Notes: generated by a model not told the origin, from the sequence alone. A stretch of DNA of 64,000 bases from Methylovorus mays (GCF_020531915.1 NZ_JAJAVG010000008.1:124001-188000), one strand, 5' to 3'; counted from the stretch's first letter, positions 38,382-48,033 are shown. Translations and numbers: made by a program.

Positions 38382-38717
38382 TCAGCACTCCAGCACGGTG
38401 ATCTGCTCTGACAGGCGAATCATGCGCTCTACCGACGTCACCCAGACGATACCGTCGCCCACCTGACCGGTATGCCCGACCTCCACCAACACCTGCAGCA
38501 CGCCCTCGACCAGCTCATCGGGGGTGACAAGCTCAATCCGCACCTTGGGGCTGTAGTCGGTCAGCTCTTCCCTTATCCCGCCTGAAGGCTTGGCAACAAA
38601 GTGGCCGCAGCCCTCCACCTTGCTCACCGTCATGCCAGGAAAGCCCTTGATGTTACGCAAGGCGGATCGTATTTTCGGCAACCGGTTGGGTTGCACCACG
38701 GCTTTTATTTCTTTCAT
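38382..38717 (-). CDS. PII-like signalling protein linked to metal efflux (copy 1)
   Basis: 111 aa with PII fold: MKEIKAVVQPNRLPKIRSAL at the start, B-loop region TGQVGDGIVWV. The T-loop differs from GlnB: the uridylylated Tyr51 is replaced by Glu, Gln39 is absent, and Cys37-Gly-His39 appears (GCGHFVAK). The B-loop Lys90 equivalent is Ile, so ATP binding is probably weakened. The C-terminus is Cys (VLEC). The gene follows a CusA/CzcA pump by 35 bases. This matches a PII branch known to be linked to heavy-metal RND pumps (PII-NG); function in metal sensing is inference. Confidence 0.85.
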   Translation of the reverse strand: MKEIKAVVQPNRLPKIRSALRNIKGFPGMTVSKVEGCGHFVAKPSGGIREELTDYSPKVRIELVTPDELVEGVLQVLVEVGHTGQVGDGIVWVTSVERMIRLSEQITVLEC

Positions 38718-38752
38718 CCCTTAACCTCTTCATTGGTCATGCCCGAACATGC

Positions 38753-41700
38753 TCAGGCTTCTATTTTTTTCTCTTCAAATTTGCGATACAGCGTAGGCAC
38801 CACCACCAGTGTCAGCAAGGTGGAGGTGATCAGGCCACCGATCACCACAATCGCCAGCGGCCGCTGAATCTCGGAACCCGGACCGGTTGCAAACAGGAAC
38901 GGCACCAGGCCAAGCATGGCCACGGTAGCTGTCATCATGACCGGGCGGAAACGCTGCTTGCAGCCCTGCATAATCGCTTCCATCTGCGGCAAGCCTTCGT
39001 CGCGCAGGCTACGTATATAAGATACCAGCACCACGCCATTCAGCACGGCTATCCCCCACAGCGCAATAAAGCCAACCGATGCCGGCACTGACAGATATTC
39101 GCCTGTGACAAACAAAGCAATAATCCCGCCTATGGAGGCAAATGGTAGCACCATGATAATCATGGTGGCGTAGCGCAGCGAGTTGAATAACAAAAATAGC
39201 AGGAAGAAGATGGCGCCGATGGTGACCGGAATAATGACCATCAAATGGCTCATGGCGCGCTGCATGTTCTGGAACTGGCCACCGTATTCGATATAGTAAC
39301 CATCAGGCAGCTTGAGCTGCTTGTCCAGCGTCTTCTGCAACTCGGCTACAAAGCCGCCCAGATCGCGATCCTTCACATTCACGCCAACCACAATGCGGCG
39401 CTTGGCCAGCTCACGACTGATCTGGGCCGGGCCATCACGCACTTCGATATGCGCAAGGTCGCGCAACGCCACACGTGAACCATTGGGGGAAGTGATCAGG
39501 ATATTGCCGATGGCATCCACATTATCGCGGAAGCTTTCAGGAAAACGTACGGCGGCACTGAAACGGCGCTGACCTTCATAAATTTCGGTCGCCACCTTGC
39601 CGCCAATGGCCGTTTCAATCACATCGTGGATATCCGACGCGTTGATGCCATGCCGGGCAATCGCCTGCCGATCAATCCGGATATTCAGGTACTGCTGACC
39701 GGAGACTTTTTCCACCTTGATCTCAGTGGCGCCACGCACGGTCGAGGCGATGCGTGAAATTTCATCGGCCTTGGCTTTCAGCACCACCATGTCTTCACCG
39801 AAGATTTTGACCGCGACATCCGCCCGCACGCCAGTCAGCAATTCATCCACGCGATCGGAAATCGGCTGCGCCATGATGATCTGCACACCTGGCAAATGTT
39901 CAGCCAGCACACTGCGCATCTTCTCGGCAATGTCATCCTGCGTCCAGCCTTCCGGCCACTCGCTACGCGGCAACAGGCTGATGATAGGCGTGGACTCATT
40001 CTGCGCCTGCGGATCTGCCGGACTCTCGCCACGCCCCACGCCAGATACCGCGGATTTCACGCCGGGCACCTTTTCCATGATCAGGCGCATGGCTTCGCTT
40101 TCCATCTTGATGGATTCTTCCAGCGAGATATTTGGCACACGGTTGATCCCCGGCACGATCGAGCCTTCCTTCATCTCCGGGATAAACGAGTTGCCCAGCA
40201 GAGGCACAATCGCCAGGGTGCCAATAAACACCAGCACCGCCAGCATGATGGTTTTCTTCTCATTGGACAGCGCCCAACTCAGCATGCTGACATAAGGGCG
40301 CTTGATCAACTGAATCATCCTGGTATCTTCACCACTGCCGCCCTTGAGAATGAATGAACACATGGCAGGGGTCAGCGTCAGCGACAGCACCAGCGACACA
40401 AACAGCGCAATCGCAATCGTATACGCCAGCGGCGCAAACATCTTGCCTTCCATGCCCTGCAGGGTCATCAGCGGCAGGAACACCAGAATGATGATGCCCA
40501 CGCCAAACAGCACCGGAGTCGCCACTTCGGCTGCCGCTTCGAATACCACACGAATCTTGCTTTCATCTTTGCGATGACCCAGATGGTGGAAGGTATTCTC
40601 CACCACCACCACCGAACCATCGACCATGAGACCAATGGCGATCGCCAAGCCCCCCAGCGACATCAGGTTGGCCGAAATGCCGTAGTAATTCATCGCCATG
40701 AAGGTAATCAGCGGCGTCAGAATCAGCGTCCCCACCACAATCAGGCTGGAGCGCACGTCCCCCAGAAACAGGAAGAGGATAACGATCACCAGCACGATGC
40801 CCTCGATCAGCACCTTGGTCACCGTATGCAGCGCCGCATCCACCAGCTCGCTGCGGTCGTAATACGGCACGATCTGCAAACCACCCGGCAGCATGCCTTT
40901 ATCGTTGATTTCTTTCACCCGTGCCTTGATGCGGCTGACAACTTCCTTGGCGTTACCGCCGCGCATCATCATCACCACACCGCCCACGGATTCGGTATCG
41001 CCATTCTTGAGAATCGCGCCCACGCGCACCTCATAACCCAGCTTTACCTCGGCCACATCGCGCATATACACCGGCGTGCCGTTCTGCTCTTTGAGAATGA
41101 TGTTGCGGATATCGTCCAGATTCTGGATCAGGCTGATGCCGCGGATGAGGTATTGCTCCGCGTAATGCGGCAGCACACCGCCGCCGCTATTGGCGTTATT
41201 ACGCGCCAGCGCCTGATACACATCGTGCAGCTTCACACCGTAGTGATTCATGCGGTCCGGATTCACCAGCGCCTGGTATTGCTTGACGTACCCGCCTTGC
41301 GAATTGATTTCTGCCACGCCAGGAATGCCGCGCAACAAGGGCCGCACCACCCAATCCTGCACCGCGCGGCGCTCGGTCAGCTCGTTCACCGAGAGCTCTT
41401 TTTTGCCATCGGTAGGTTTATCCAGCGTGTACTGGTACACCTCGCCCAGACCGGTAGAGACCGGCCCCAGCACTGGCGTCACGCCTTCCGGCATGCGGTC
41501 CATCACCTCCATCAATCGCTCCATGACCAGCTGGCGCGAGAAATAGACATCGGTATCGTCGGTAAACACCAGAGTAATCAGCGATAGGGCATTCTTGTTG
41601 AGGGAACGCATTTCAGTCAGACCGGGTAGACCGGTCATGGCGATTTCAAGCGGTACTGTGATAAAGCGCTCGACTTCCTCCGGTGATCTCCCCGTGGCCT

Positions 41701-41854
41701 GGGTAGCAATCAGCACCTGTACATTGGTCACATCCGGGAAGGCATCCACCGACAGTTTTTTGACGGCAAACAAGCCAGCGATCAGGAGAGCAACTGCAAT
41801 AACCACCACGACAATACGCTGCCGCAAAGCACCACGGATGAGAGATTCGATCAA
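38753..41854 (-). CDS. CusA/CzcA-family heavy-metal efflux RND pump (copy 1)
   Basis: Inner-membrane proton-driven pump, 1033 aa, twelve membrane segments in two halves with large periplasmic loops. N-terminus MIESLIRGALRQRIVVVV; TM4 motif AIAIGLMVDGSVVVVENTF with conserved Asp and Glu but without the DFG...D of HME1 (Co/Zn/Cd) or the Met-Val-Asp-Ala-Ala of HME4 (Cu/Ag), so the substrate is unassigned. Shares long identical blocks with the pump at 42380-45475. It has its own PII-like gene but no adaptor or channel gene of its own, and a hairpin separates it from the upstream operon. Confidence 0.95.
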   Translation of the reverse strand: MIESLIRGALRQRIVVVVIAVALLIAGLFAVKKLSVDAFPDVTNVQVLIATQATGRSPEEVERFITVPLEIAMTGLPGLTEMRSLNKNALSLITLVFTDDTDVYFSRQLVMERLMEVMDRMPEGVTPVLGPVSTGLGEVYQYTLDKPTDGKKELSVNELTERRAVQDWVVRPLLRGIPGVAEINSQGGYVKQYQALVNPDRMNHYGVKLHDVYQALARNNANSGGGVLPHYAEQYLIRGISLIQNLDDIRNIILKEQNGTPVYMRDVAEVKLGYEVRVGAILKNGDTESVGGVVMMMRGGNAKEVVSRIKARVKEINDKGMLPGGLQIVPYYDRSELVDAALHTVTKVLIEGIVLVIVILFLFLGDVRSSLIVVGTLILTPLITFMAMNYYGISANLMSLGGLAIAIGLMVDGSVVVVENTFHHLGHRKDESKIRVVFEAAAEVATPVLFGVGIIILVFLPLMTLQGMEGKMFAPLAYTIAIALFVSLVLSLTLTPAMCSFILKGGSGEDTRMIQLIKRPYVSMLSWALSNEKKTIMLAVLVFIGTLAIVPLLGNSFIPEMKEGSIVPGINRVPNISLEESIKMESEAMRLIMEKVPGVKSAVSGVGRGESPADPQAQNESTPIISLLPRSEWPEGWTQDDIAEKMRSVLAEHLPGVQIIMAQPISDRVDELLTGVRADVAVKIFGEDMVVLKAKADEISRIASTVRGATEIKVEKVSGQQYLNIRIDRQAIARHGINASDIHDVIETAIGGKVATEIYEGQRRFSAAVRFPESFRDNVDAIGNILITSPNGSRVALRDLAHIEVRDGPAQISRELAKRRIVVGVNVKDRDLGGFVAELQKTLDKQLKLPDGYYIEYGGQFQNMQRAMSHLMVIIPVTIGAIFFLLFLLFNSLRYATMIIMVLPFASIGGIIALFVTGEYLSVPASVGFIALWGIAVLNGVVLVSYIRSLRDEGLPQMEAIMQGCKQRFRPVMMTATVAMLGLVPFLFATGPGSEIQRPLAIVVIGGLITSTLLTLVVVPTLYRKFEEKKIEA
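40361..40756. repeat. Near-identical tract shared with the second pump gene (copy 1)
   Basis: 396 bases match 43982-44377 with 8 substitutions by direct alignment, and the first 126 bases are identical. All differences leave the protein unchanged. Flanking parts of the two pump genes diverge much more. Confidence 0.9.
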
Positions 41855-41982
41855 AACTTACCTCATGATTCATGCAAGGGGTTCAGGCACAGCAACATGC
41901 ATGCTTCATCCCCCTGCGAGTTGATGTGCCCCAAAGAGTACAGGATAAGCCGTCGGCTTAGCAATCATCATGCGGCAGATAA

Positions 41983-42010
41983 GCAAAAGGCCCACAACGG
42001 GGCCTTTTGC
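41983..42010 (-). terminator. Terminator after PII-like gene 2
   Basis: GCAAAAGGCCC-(6-base loop)-GGGCCTTTTGC, eleven perfect pairs, 27 bases after the PII-like gene 2 stop. On the minus strand TTTTGCTTAT follows. It divides the two pump-PII units into separate transcripts, at least in part. A further short stem TAAGCC-GTC-GGCTTA lies at 41946-41960. Confidence 0.75.
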
Positions 42011-42036
42011 ATGGTGTTACTCCAGGAAACGCTTAC

Positions 42037-42369
42037 TCAGCAATCATGGACGATGATCTTTTCCGAGAGGCGTATCATGCGCTCCACCGGGGTCACCCAG
42101 ACGATACCGTCGCCATGCTGGCCGGTATGTCCGACTTCCACCAGCACCTGCAGGATACCCTCAACCAGCTCGTCCGGCGCCACCAGGTCAATGCGCACCT
42201 TGGGGCTGTAATCGGTCAGCTCTTCGCGCACATTGTGCGTGTTGGACAGATGATGACCGCAACCATCCGCCTTGCTGACCGTCATGCCGGGGAAACCCTT
42301 GATATTACGCAGGGCGGAGCGAATCTTGGGCAAGCGGTGTGGCTGTACTACAGCTTTAATCTCTTTCAT
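42037..42369 (-). CDS. PII-like signalling protein linked to metal efflux (copy 2)
   Basis: 110 aa, a close paralogue of the 38382-38717 product (MKEIKAVVQPHRLPKIRSAL). The T-loop is even richer in possible metal ligands: GCGHHLSNTHN has one Cys and three His. Glu occupies the Tyr51 position, and the C-terminus ends HDC. It starts 10 bases after the stop of the pump gene, so it is in the same operon as TolC, adaptor and pump. It probably senses metal or nucleotide and adjusts the pump (inference). Confidence 0.85.
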   Translation of the reverse strand: MKEIKAVVQPHRLPKIRSALRNIKGFPGMTVSKADGCGHHLSNTHNVREELTDYSPKVRIDLVAPDELVEGILQVLVEVGHTGQHGDGIVWVTPVERMIRLSEKIIVHDC

Positions 42370-42379
42370 GGTTCACTCC

Positions 42380-45300
42380 TCATGCTTCAACACGGGGTTC
42401 TTCAAACCAGCGATACAGCGTTGGCAATACCACCAGCGTCAGCACGGTGGAGGTGATCAAACCGCCGATCACCACAATTGCCAGCGGCCGCTGGACTTCC
42501 GAGCCAGGCCCGGTGGCAAACAGGAAAGGCACCAAACCCAGCATGGCGACCGTTGCCGTCATCATGACCGGACGGAACCGCTGGGCGCAACCCTGTTTGA
42601 TGGCTTCCAGTTGTGATTTTCCCTCATCTCGCAAACTGCGTATGTAGGACACCAGTACCACCCCGTTCAGCACGGCGATACCCCACAGGGCGATAAAGCC
42701 CACCGAGGCAGGTACCGACAGGTATTCACCCGTCACAAACAGGGCAATCACCCCACCGATGGAGGCAAATGGCAGCACCAGAATAATCAGCGTGGCAAAC
42801 CGTACCGATTTGAACAGCAGGAACAGCAGGAAGAAAATCGCCCCGATGGTGATAGGAATAATCACCATCAGATGGCTCATCGCCCGCTCCATGTTCTGGA
42901 ACTGACCGCCCCAGACAATGTAATAGCCTTCGGGCAACTTGACCTTGGCTTCCACCTTTTGCTGCAACTCGGCGACAAAGCCGCCCAGGTCACGGTCTTT
43001 CACGTTAACGCCCACCACAATACGGCGCTTGGCAGACTCGCGGGCAATCTGGGTCGGACCATCGCGCACGGTAATATCGGCCAGATCTTTTAGCGCCACG
43101 CGCGAACCGTTAGCCGAGGTCACCATGATGTGATTGATGGCATCCACATTGTTACGGAAGGCCTCGGGGAAACGCACCGCCGCTTCAAAGCGGCGCTCGC
43201 CTTCAAACACCTCGGTCGCCACTTTCCCGCCAATCGCGGTTTCAATCACATCGTGGATATCCGCCACATTGATGCCGTGACGGGCAATGGCTTCGCGGTC
43301 AATATCAATGGTCAGGTATTGCTGGCCGGTCATCTTTTCCACCCGCATATCCTGCGCGCCAGGAATAGTGCCGGCAATGCGGGCAATCTCGTCAGCCTTG
43401 GCTTTCAGTACGCCAATATCCGAACCAAACACCTTGACCGCCACATCGGAACGCACGCCAGTGACCAGCTCGGCTACCCGCGCGGCAATCGGCTGCGACA
43501 TCACCACCTGTATGCCGGGGATGTGCTTGATCTTATCGCGGATGGCATCGGCAATGCTGTCCTGATTCCAGCCCTCGGGCCACTCATCGCGCGGTTTCAG
43601 GCTGACGATCGGTGTGGATTCATTCTGCCCCTGCGGGTCTGCCGGGCTCTCGCCACGCCCCACCCCGGACACCACCCCACGTACGCCATCCACCTTGGCA
43701 ATGCTTGCCAACGCCTCCTGCTCCAGCTTGAGGGACTCTTCCAGCGAAATATTCGGGGTACGGATGATGCTGGGCACAATCGAGCCTTCCTTCATCTCGG
43801 GAATAAACGCCGTACCCAGCAACGGGAACAACATCAGGGTGCCAACGAATACAGCCCCGGCGATGCCAACAGTCTTCTTGGGGTTGCTCACGGAAGCATC
43901 CAGCAGGCGCAGATAAGGCCGCTTCATGGCCTGGATCATGCGTGTATCTTCACCGCTACCGCCCTTGAGGATGAACGAGCACATGGCAGGGGTCAGCGTC
44001 AGCGACAGCACCAGCGACACAAACAGCGCAATCGCAATCGTATACGCCAGCGGCGCAAACATCTTGCCTTCCATGCCCTGCAGGGTCATCAGCGGCAGGA
44101 ACACCAGGATGATGATGCCCACGCCAAACAGCACCGGAGTCGCGACTTCAGCCGCCGCTTCGAATACCACGCGAATCTTGCTTTCATCTTTGCGATGACC
44201 CAGATGGTGGAAGGTATTCTCCACCACCACCACCGAACCATCGACCATCAGACCAATGGCGATCGCCAAGCCCCCCAGCGACATCAGGTTGGCGGAGATG
44301 CCGTAGTAATTCATCGCCATGAAGGTAATCAGCGGCGTCAGAATCAGCGTCCCCACCACAATCAGGCTGGAGCGCACATCGCCCAGGAACAGGAAGAGCA
44401 CGATGATCACCAGGAAAATACCTTCGATCAGCACCTTGGTCACCGTGTGCAGCGCCGCATCCACCAACTCACTGCGGTCGTAAAAAGGCACGATCTGCAA
44501 ACCACCCGGCAGCATGCCTTTATCGTTGATTTCTTTCACGCGTTCCTTGATGCGGCTGACAACTTCCTTGGCGTTACCGCCACGCATCATCATCACAATA
44601 CCGCCCACGGACTCGGTCTCGCCGTTCTTCAACAGCGCGCCTACCCGTACCTCATGCCCAAGCTGCACTTCGGCCACGTCGCGCATGTAGACCGGCGTAC
44701 CGTTCTGCTCCTTGATCACGATGCGACGAATGTCTTCCAGGCTTTTCACCAGACCCACACCACGGATCAGGTACTGCTCGGCGTAGTGCGGCAGGATACC
44801 GCCGCCGCTATTGGCGTTATTGCGCGCCAGTGCCTGATACACATCATGCAGCTTCACACCGTAGTGATTCATGCGGTCCGGATTCACCAGCGCCTGGTAT
44901 TGCTTGACGTAACCGCCTTGTGAATTGATTTCTGCCACGCCGGGGATACCGCGCAACAAGGGCCGCACGACCCAGTCCTGGACGGCACGACGCTCCATCA
45001 GCTCGGAAACGGAAAGCTCCTGCTTGCCATCCGCAGGTTTATCCAGCGTGTACTGATACACCTCGCCCAGACCGGTAGAGACTGGCCCCAGCACAGGCGT
45101 CACGCCTTCCGGCATGCGTTCCATCACCTCCATCAGGCGCTCCATCACCAGTTGGCGCGAGAAGAACACATCGGTGTCGTCCGTGAACACCAGGGTGATC
45201 AGCGACAAACCGTTTTTGTTGAGGGAGCGCATTTCGGTGAGGCCGGGCAAGCCGGTCATCGACATTTCCAGCGGCACGGTAATGAAGCGCTCGACTTCTT

Positions 45301-45475
45301 CCGGCGAGCGGCCAGTGGCCTGCGTGGCGATTTGCACCTGGACATTGGTCACGTCGGGGAAGGCATCCACCGACAGTTTATTCACTGCAAAAAGACCAGC
45401 CACCATCATGGCGAGGGCGAGCACCACCACCACGATGCGCTGTTGTAGCGCAGAGCGTATTAACGACTCAATCAT
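42380..45475 (-). CDS. CusA/CzcA-family heavy-metal efflux RND pump (copy 2)
   Basis: 1031 aa; same architecture as copy 1. The central region from GDVRSSLIVVGTLILTP to KGGSGEDTRMIQ (about 190 residues, including TM4 and its Asp/Glu) is identical at protein level; the periplasmic loop after GSIVP and residues 570-640 vary. Metal pathway Met/Glu residues cannot be placed with confidence, so substrate is unassigned. Third gene of a TolC-adaptor-pump-PII operon: gap of three bases from the adaptor, ten to PII. Confidence 0.95.
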   Translation of the reverse strand: MIESLIRSALQQRIVVVVLALAMMVAGLFAVNKLSVDAFPDVTNVQVQIATQATGRSPEEVERFITVPLEMSMTGLPGLTEMRSLNKNGLSLITLVFTDDTDVFFSRQLVMERLMEVMERMPEGVTPVLGPVSTGLGEVYQYTLDKPADGKQELSVSELMERRAVQDWVVRPLLRGIPGVAEINSQGGYVKQYQALVNPDRMNHYGVKLHDVYQALARNNANSGGGILPHYAEQYLIRGVGLVKSLEDIRRIVIKEQNGTPVYMRDVAEVQLGHEVRVGALLKNGETESVGGIVMMMRGGNAKEVVSRIKERVKEINDKGMLPGGLQIVPFYDRSELVDAALHTVTKVLIEGIFLVIIVLFLFLGDVRSSLIVVGTLILTPLITFMAMNYYGISANLMSLGGLAIAIGLMVDGSVVVVENTFHHLGHRKDESKIRVVFEAAAEVATPVLFGVGIIILVFLPLMTLQGMEGKMFAPLAYTIAIALFVSLVLSLTLTPAMCSFILKGGSGEDTRMIQAMKRPYLRLLDASVSNPKKTVGIAGAVFVGTLMLFPLLGTAFIPEMKEGSIVPSIIRTPNISLEESLKLEQEALASIAKVDGVRGVVSGVGRGESPADPQGQNESTPIVSLKPRDEWPEGWNQDSIADAIRDKIKHIPGIQVVMSQPIAARVAELVTGVRSDVAVKVFGSDIGVLKAKADEIARIAGTIPGAQDMRVEKMTGQQYLTIDIDREAIARHGINVADIHDVIETAIGGKVATEVFEGERRFEAAVRFPEAFRNNVDAINHIMVTSANGSRVALKDLADITVRDGPTQIARESAKRRIVVGVNVKDRDLGGFVAELQQKVEAKVKLPEGYYIVWGGQFQNMERAMSHLMVIIPITIGAIFFLLFLLFKSVRFATLIILVLPFASIGGVIALFVTGEYLSVPASVGFIALWGIAVLNGVVLVSYIRSLRDEGKSQLEAIKQGCAQRFRPVMMTATVAMLGLVPFLFATGPGSEVQRPLAIVVIGGLITSTVLTLVVLPTLYRWFEEPRVEA
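43982..44377. repeat. Near-identical tract shared with the first pump gene (copy 2)
   Basis: Partner of 40361-40756, same orientation, offset 3621 bases; 8 of 396 positions differ. Confidence 0.9.
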
Positions 45476-45478
45476 GGT

Positions 45479-46648
45479 TTACTCCAGTTCTTTGCGCTTG
45501 CGCTCGTTGTTCACGTGGAAAGCACCGTCAGCCACCACGACATCACCGGCAACAACGCCACTTTCGACAGTGGCCATGCCCTGGAACTCAGGGCCCAGCA
45601 CGACTTCACGCAAGCGGAATTTGTTGGGTGCGATCTGCACGAACACATGATCACGGTCGTTTTCACGCACGATGCCTTGCATGGGCACAGCAAGCTTGGG
45701 CGTAGGCAGCGACTGCACCACCATGGAAACCAGCATGTCGGGCTTGATGGTGTCGTCTGTGTTTTCCAGATCGGTACGCACGGTCACGGTCCGGGTTTGC
45801 GGATTCACGATATCGCCGACATAAATCAGCTTGCCCTTGAACTGGCGGTTGTTCAGCGCGGGGATTTCAATCATGACCTCTTCCCCTTCCTGAATCAGGC
45901 CCACCTGTTGCTCGGGCACCTCCGCCACCGCCCAGACATGCGACAAGTCGGCCACGATGAACAGCTCCTCGGCGGGCTGTACCACTTGTCCAAGATTGAC
46001 CTTGCGGCTGATGATGGTGCCTGCAAGACGTGCGGATACGCTGCTGAAAGAATGAATCTGGCCAGACTTCGACAACTGGACAATGGCAGGAGAGCTCATA
46101 CCCAGAATCATCAGCTGGTCGCGCGCTGCATTCAGCTCGGCTTGGGCGGCACTCAACTCGGCTTCGCGACGCTGCACTTCGGCTGCGCTGATCACATCGG
46201 CATTCAGCAACAGACGCGCACGCTCCACGGCCTTGGTTTGCAGGGAAATCTGCTGCATGGCCTTGATATAAAGCAGTTGGTTCTGCGCGAGCTCGGTACT
46301 GTTCACCGTTGCCAGCACCTGCCCCTGCTTCACATCCTGCCCAAGCACCACATCAATATCCGTGATACGACCCGTCACAGACGCACCGATACGCGCCATG
46401 CGCTGCTCATCCACCTGCACGCTGCCGGGGATGCGCAATGTCTCGCGGATATCCGACATACCTACAGTTTGCAGTTTGACCTGCTGCTGCAGCGAAGGCG
46501 TGAGCTCGACGATATTAGGGTCAACTGCTTCTGCAGCCGGCTTTTCCTCTTCGGCTGGTTTACAGCCAACGAGGCTCATGCCCATGAGAAGGCTTAATAC
46601 CAGGATGCTGGCACGCGTTGTTTTTTGTACTGCGGAATAAGAAACCAT
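45479..46648 (-). CDS. RND efflux periplasmic adaptor lipoprotein (CusB/CzcB-like)
   Basis: 389 aa. Lipobox MSLVGCKP predicts N-terminal lipid attachment at Cys29. Then an acidic linker, lipoyl half-motif (SVTGRITDIDVVLGQDVKQG), a coiled-coil hairpin (about 120-190), second half-motif (ARLAGTIISRKVNLGQVV), beta-barrel and membrane-proximal domains. Hands metal from the periplasm to the pump and bridges to TolC. ATG shares one base with the TolC stop (TAATG). Confidence 0.93.
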   Translation of the reverse strand: MVSYSAVQKTTRASILVLSLLMGMSLVGCKPAEEEKPAAEAVDPNIVELTPSLQQQVKLQTVGMSDIRETLRIPGSVQVDEQRMARIGASVTGRITDIDVVLGQDVKQGQVLATVNSTELAQNQLLYIKAMQQISLQTKAVERARLLLNADVISAAEVQRREAELSAAQAELNAARDQLMILGMSSPAIVQLSKSGQIHSFSSVSARLAGTIISRKVNLGQVVQPAEELFIVADLSHVWAVAEVPEQQVGLIQEGEEVMIEIPALNNRQFKGKLIYVGDIVNPQTRTVTVRTDLENTDDTIKPDMLVSMVVQSLPTPKLAVPMQGIVRENDRDHVFVQIAPNKFRLREVVLGPEFQGMATVESGVVAGDVVVADGAFHVNNERKRKELE

Positions 46649-47901
46649 TAAGACTTAACCTCCAGAAGTTCAGTGCCAAGCAGACGCTCAATCTCAAGCA
46701 TCGAGTTAACGTAATCGTAACGTGCAGCAAGATAATCCTTGCGTACGGCGCGGTAGGTGCGTTGCGCATCCAGATAATCCAGAATGCCGCGCTCGCCAAA
46801 GCGGTAGGCGGATTCGGCCACCTTGAGTGCCGATTCGGCCTGGTTCAAGAGGCCGCTTTCAAAGGAATTCACCTGCCCTTGTGCAATCAGGTAGCGCTGG
46901 TAAGCAGAGTCCACATCGCGTTGCAAAGAAAGCTCGCGCTCACTCAGCGCTGCCGTTACCTGGCGTACGCCAGCAGCGGCTTCGGCGATCGGGCCTTGCC
47001 GCTGATTCCACACGGGTAAGGGAATCGCCACACCAAGACGGACGGTGGAGTAATCGGGATCCTGCTCAAAGCCCCCTTTCAGGGTGACGCCCGGGTTACG
47101 CAGCTTCTCTTCCAGACGAAGACGTGCCTCGGCAGCTTCGCGTATGGCACGGATCTGCGCCAATTGCGGGCTTTCATCGATTTTCTGACGGAGTTGCTGG
47201 AGGGTAGGCAGGGTATCGGCCAGTGGCAGCTCACCCTTCACATCAAAATCCATGGGCATGCCTGGGCCAACGAGACCTCGCAAGTAGGCCTTGGCTTCCG
47301 AGATGCGCACCACGGCAGCCTGATAATCGCGCTCTGCGGCGAGTGCTTCAGTATCGGCCTTGATAAGCTCATACTTGGCCGCTTCGCCAGTATCGACACG
47401 CAACTTCACCCGCTCGCGGATTTGTTGCAACAGATTGCGATCACCTTCCACCAGTCGCAGCACAGCTTGTCGCTGCAGCACATCGTAAAAAGCGGATTTC
47501 ACACGCGTCCGCAGCTCAATGCCTGTCAAGGTGCGGCTGACGCCAGCGGCCCGGACATTGGACTCGGCCATTTCACGACGGGCACCTCTCACGCCGGGAA
47601 ATTCCAGCGGCTGCGAAATGCCGACGTCCCATTTGGTACCCACCTCATTTGAGCCAGTACGGCTCCGGCTTGGCCCAGCAGCCACTTCAAACTCAGGATT
47701 GATGTAAGCCGTGGCAGTGGTCACTGCCGCGTTAGCAGCATCCTGTTGTGCCTGAGACATGGCCATGACCGGATTTTGCGCCATGGCATTGTCCAGAACA
47801 TCACGCAATCCCAGTTCGGTTTGTGCTTGGGCAATGCTGGCATATAAGGCCATCACCAACGTCAGGCTACTGATCAGACTCTTGTTTTTTATATTCGCCA
47901 T
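46648..47901 (-). CDS. TolC-family outer membrane efflux protein (CzcC/CusC-like)
   Basis: 417 aa from the ATG at 47901, chosen because AGGGGG precedes it and a clean signal peptide follows (MANIKNKSLISSLTLVMALYASIAQAQ); an earlier in-frame ATG at 47997 adds 32 residues. Two outer-membrane-efflux repeats (LDNAMAQNPVMAMSQAQQ, FRLGERGILDYLDAQRTYR-type motifs). First structural gene of the efflux operon; the operon order TolC-adaptor-pump-PII is seen here in full. Confidence 0.9.
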   Translation of the reverse strand: MANIKNKSLISSLTLVMALYASIAQAQTELGLRDVLDNAMAQNPVMAMSQAQQDAANAAVTTATAYINPEFEVAAGPSRSRTGSNEVGTKWDVGISQPLEFPGVRGARREMAESNVRAAGVSRTLTGIELRTRVKSAFYDVLQRQAVLRLVEGDRNLLQQIRERVKLRVDTGEAAKYELIKADTEALAAERDYQAAVVRISEAKAYLRGLVGPGMPMDFDVKGELPLADTLPTLQQLRQKIDESPQLAQIRAIREAAEARLRLEEKLRNPGVTLKGGFEQDPDYSTVRLGVAIPLPVWNQRQGPIAEAAAGVRQVTAALSERELSLQRDVDSAYQRYLIAQGQVNSFESGLLNQAESALKVAESAYRFGERGILDYLDAQRTYRAVRKDYLAARYDYVNSMLEIERLLGTELLEVKS

Positions 47902-48033
47902 CGACGAACCCCCTGCACCATGATGGTGCTTGATACTCTTGTTTTGTGTATTCATAGCTTCCGTGTCTTCATTACTGATGACTGATAACAACTGCAACAG
48001 TAATACAAAAATGCGGCCACAATAAGCCTTGGC

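Noticed and set aside
38382-38717. PII-like proteins as GlnB/GlnK nitrogen regulators
   Set aside because: Tyr51 and Gln39 are absent, the B-loop Lys is missing, and no amtB or glnA is nearby; the pump context points elsewhere.
43130-44923. Long open frame (597 codons) on the plus strand opposite the second pump gene
   Set aside because: Its His/Gln-rich composition and full overlap with a conserved RND pump on the other strand mark it as a codon-bias shadow; no ribosome binding site or family motif.
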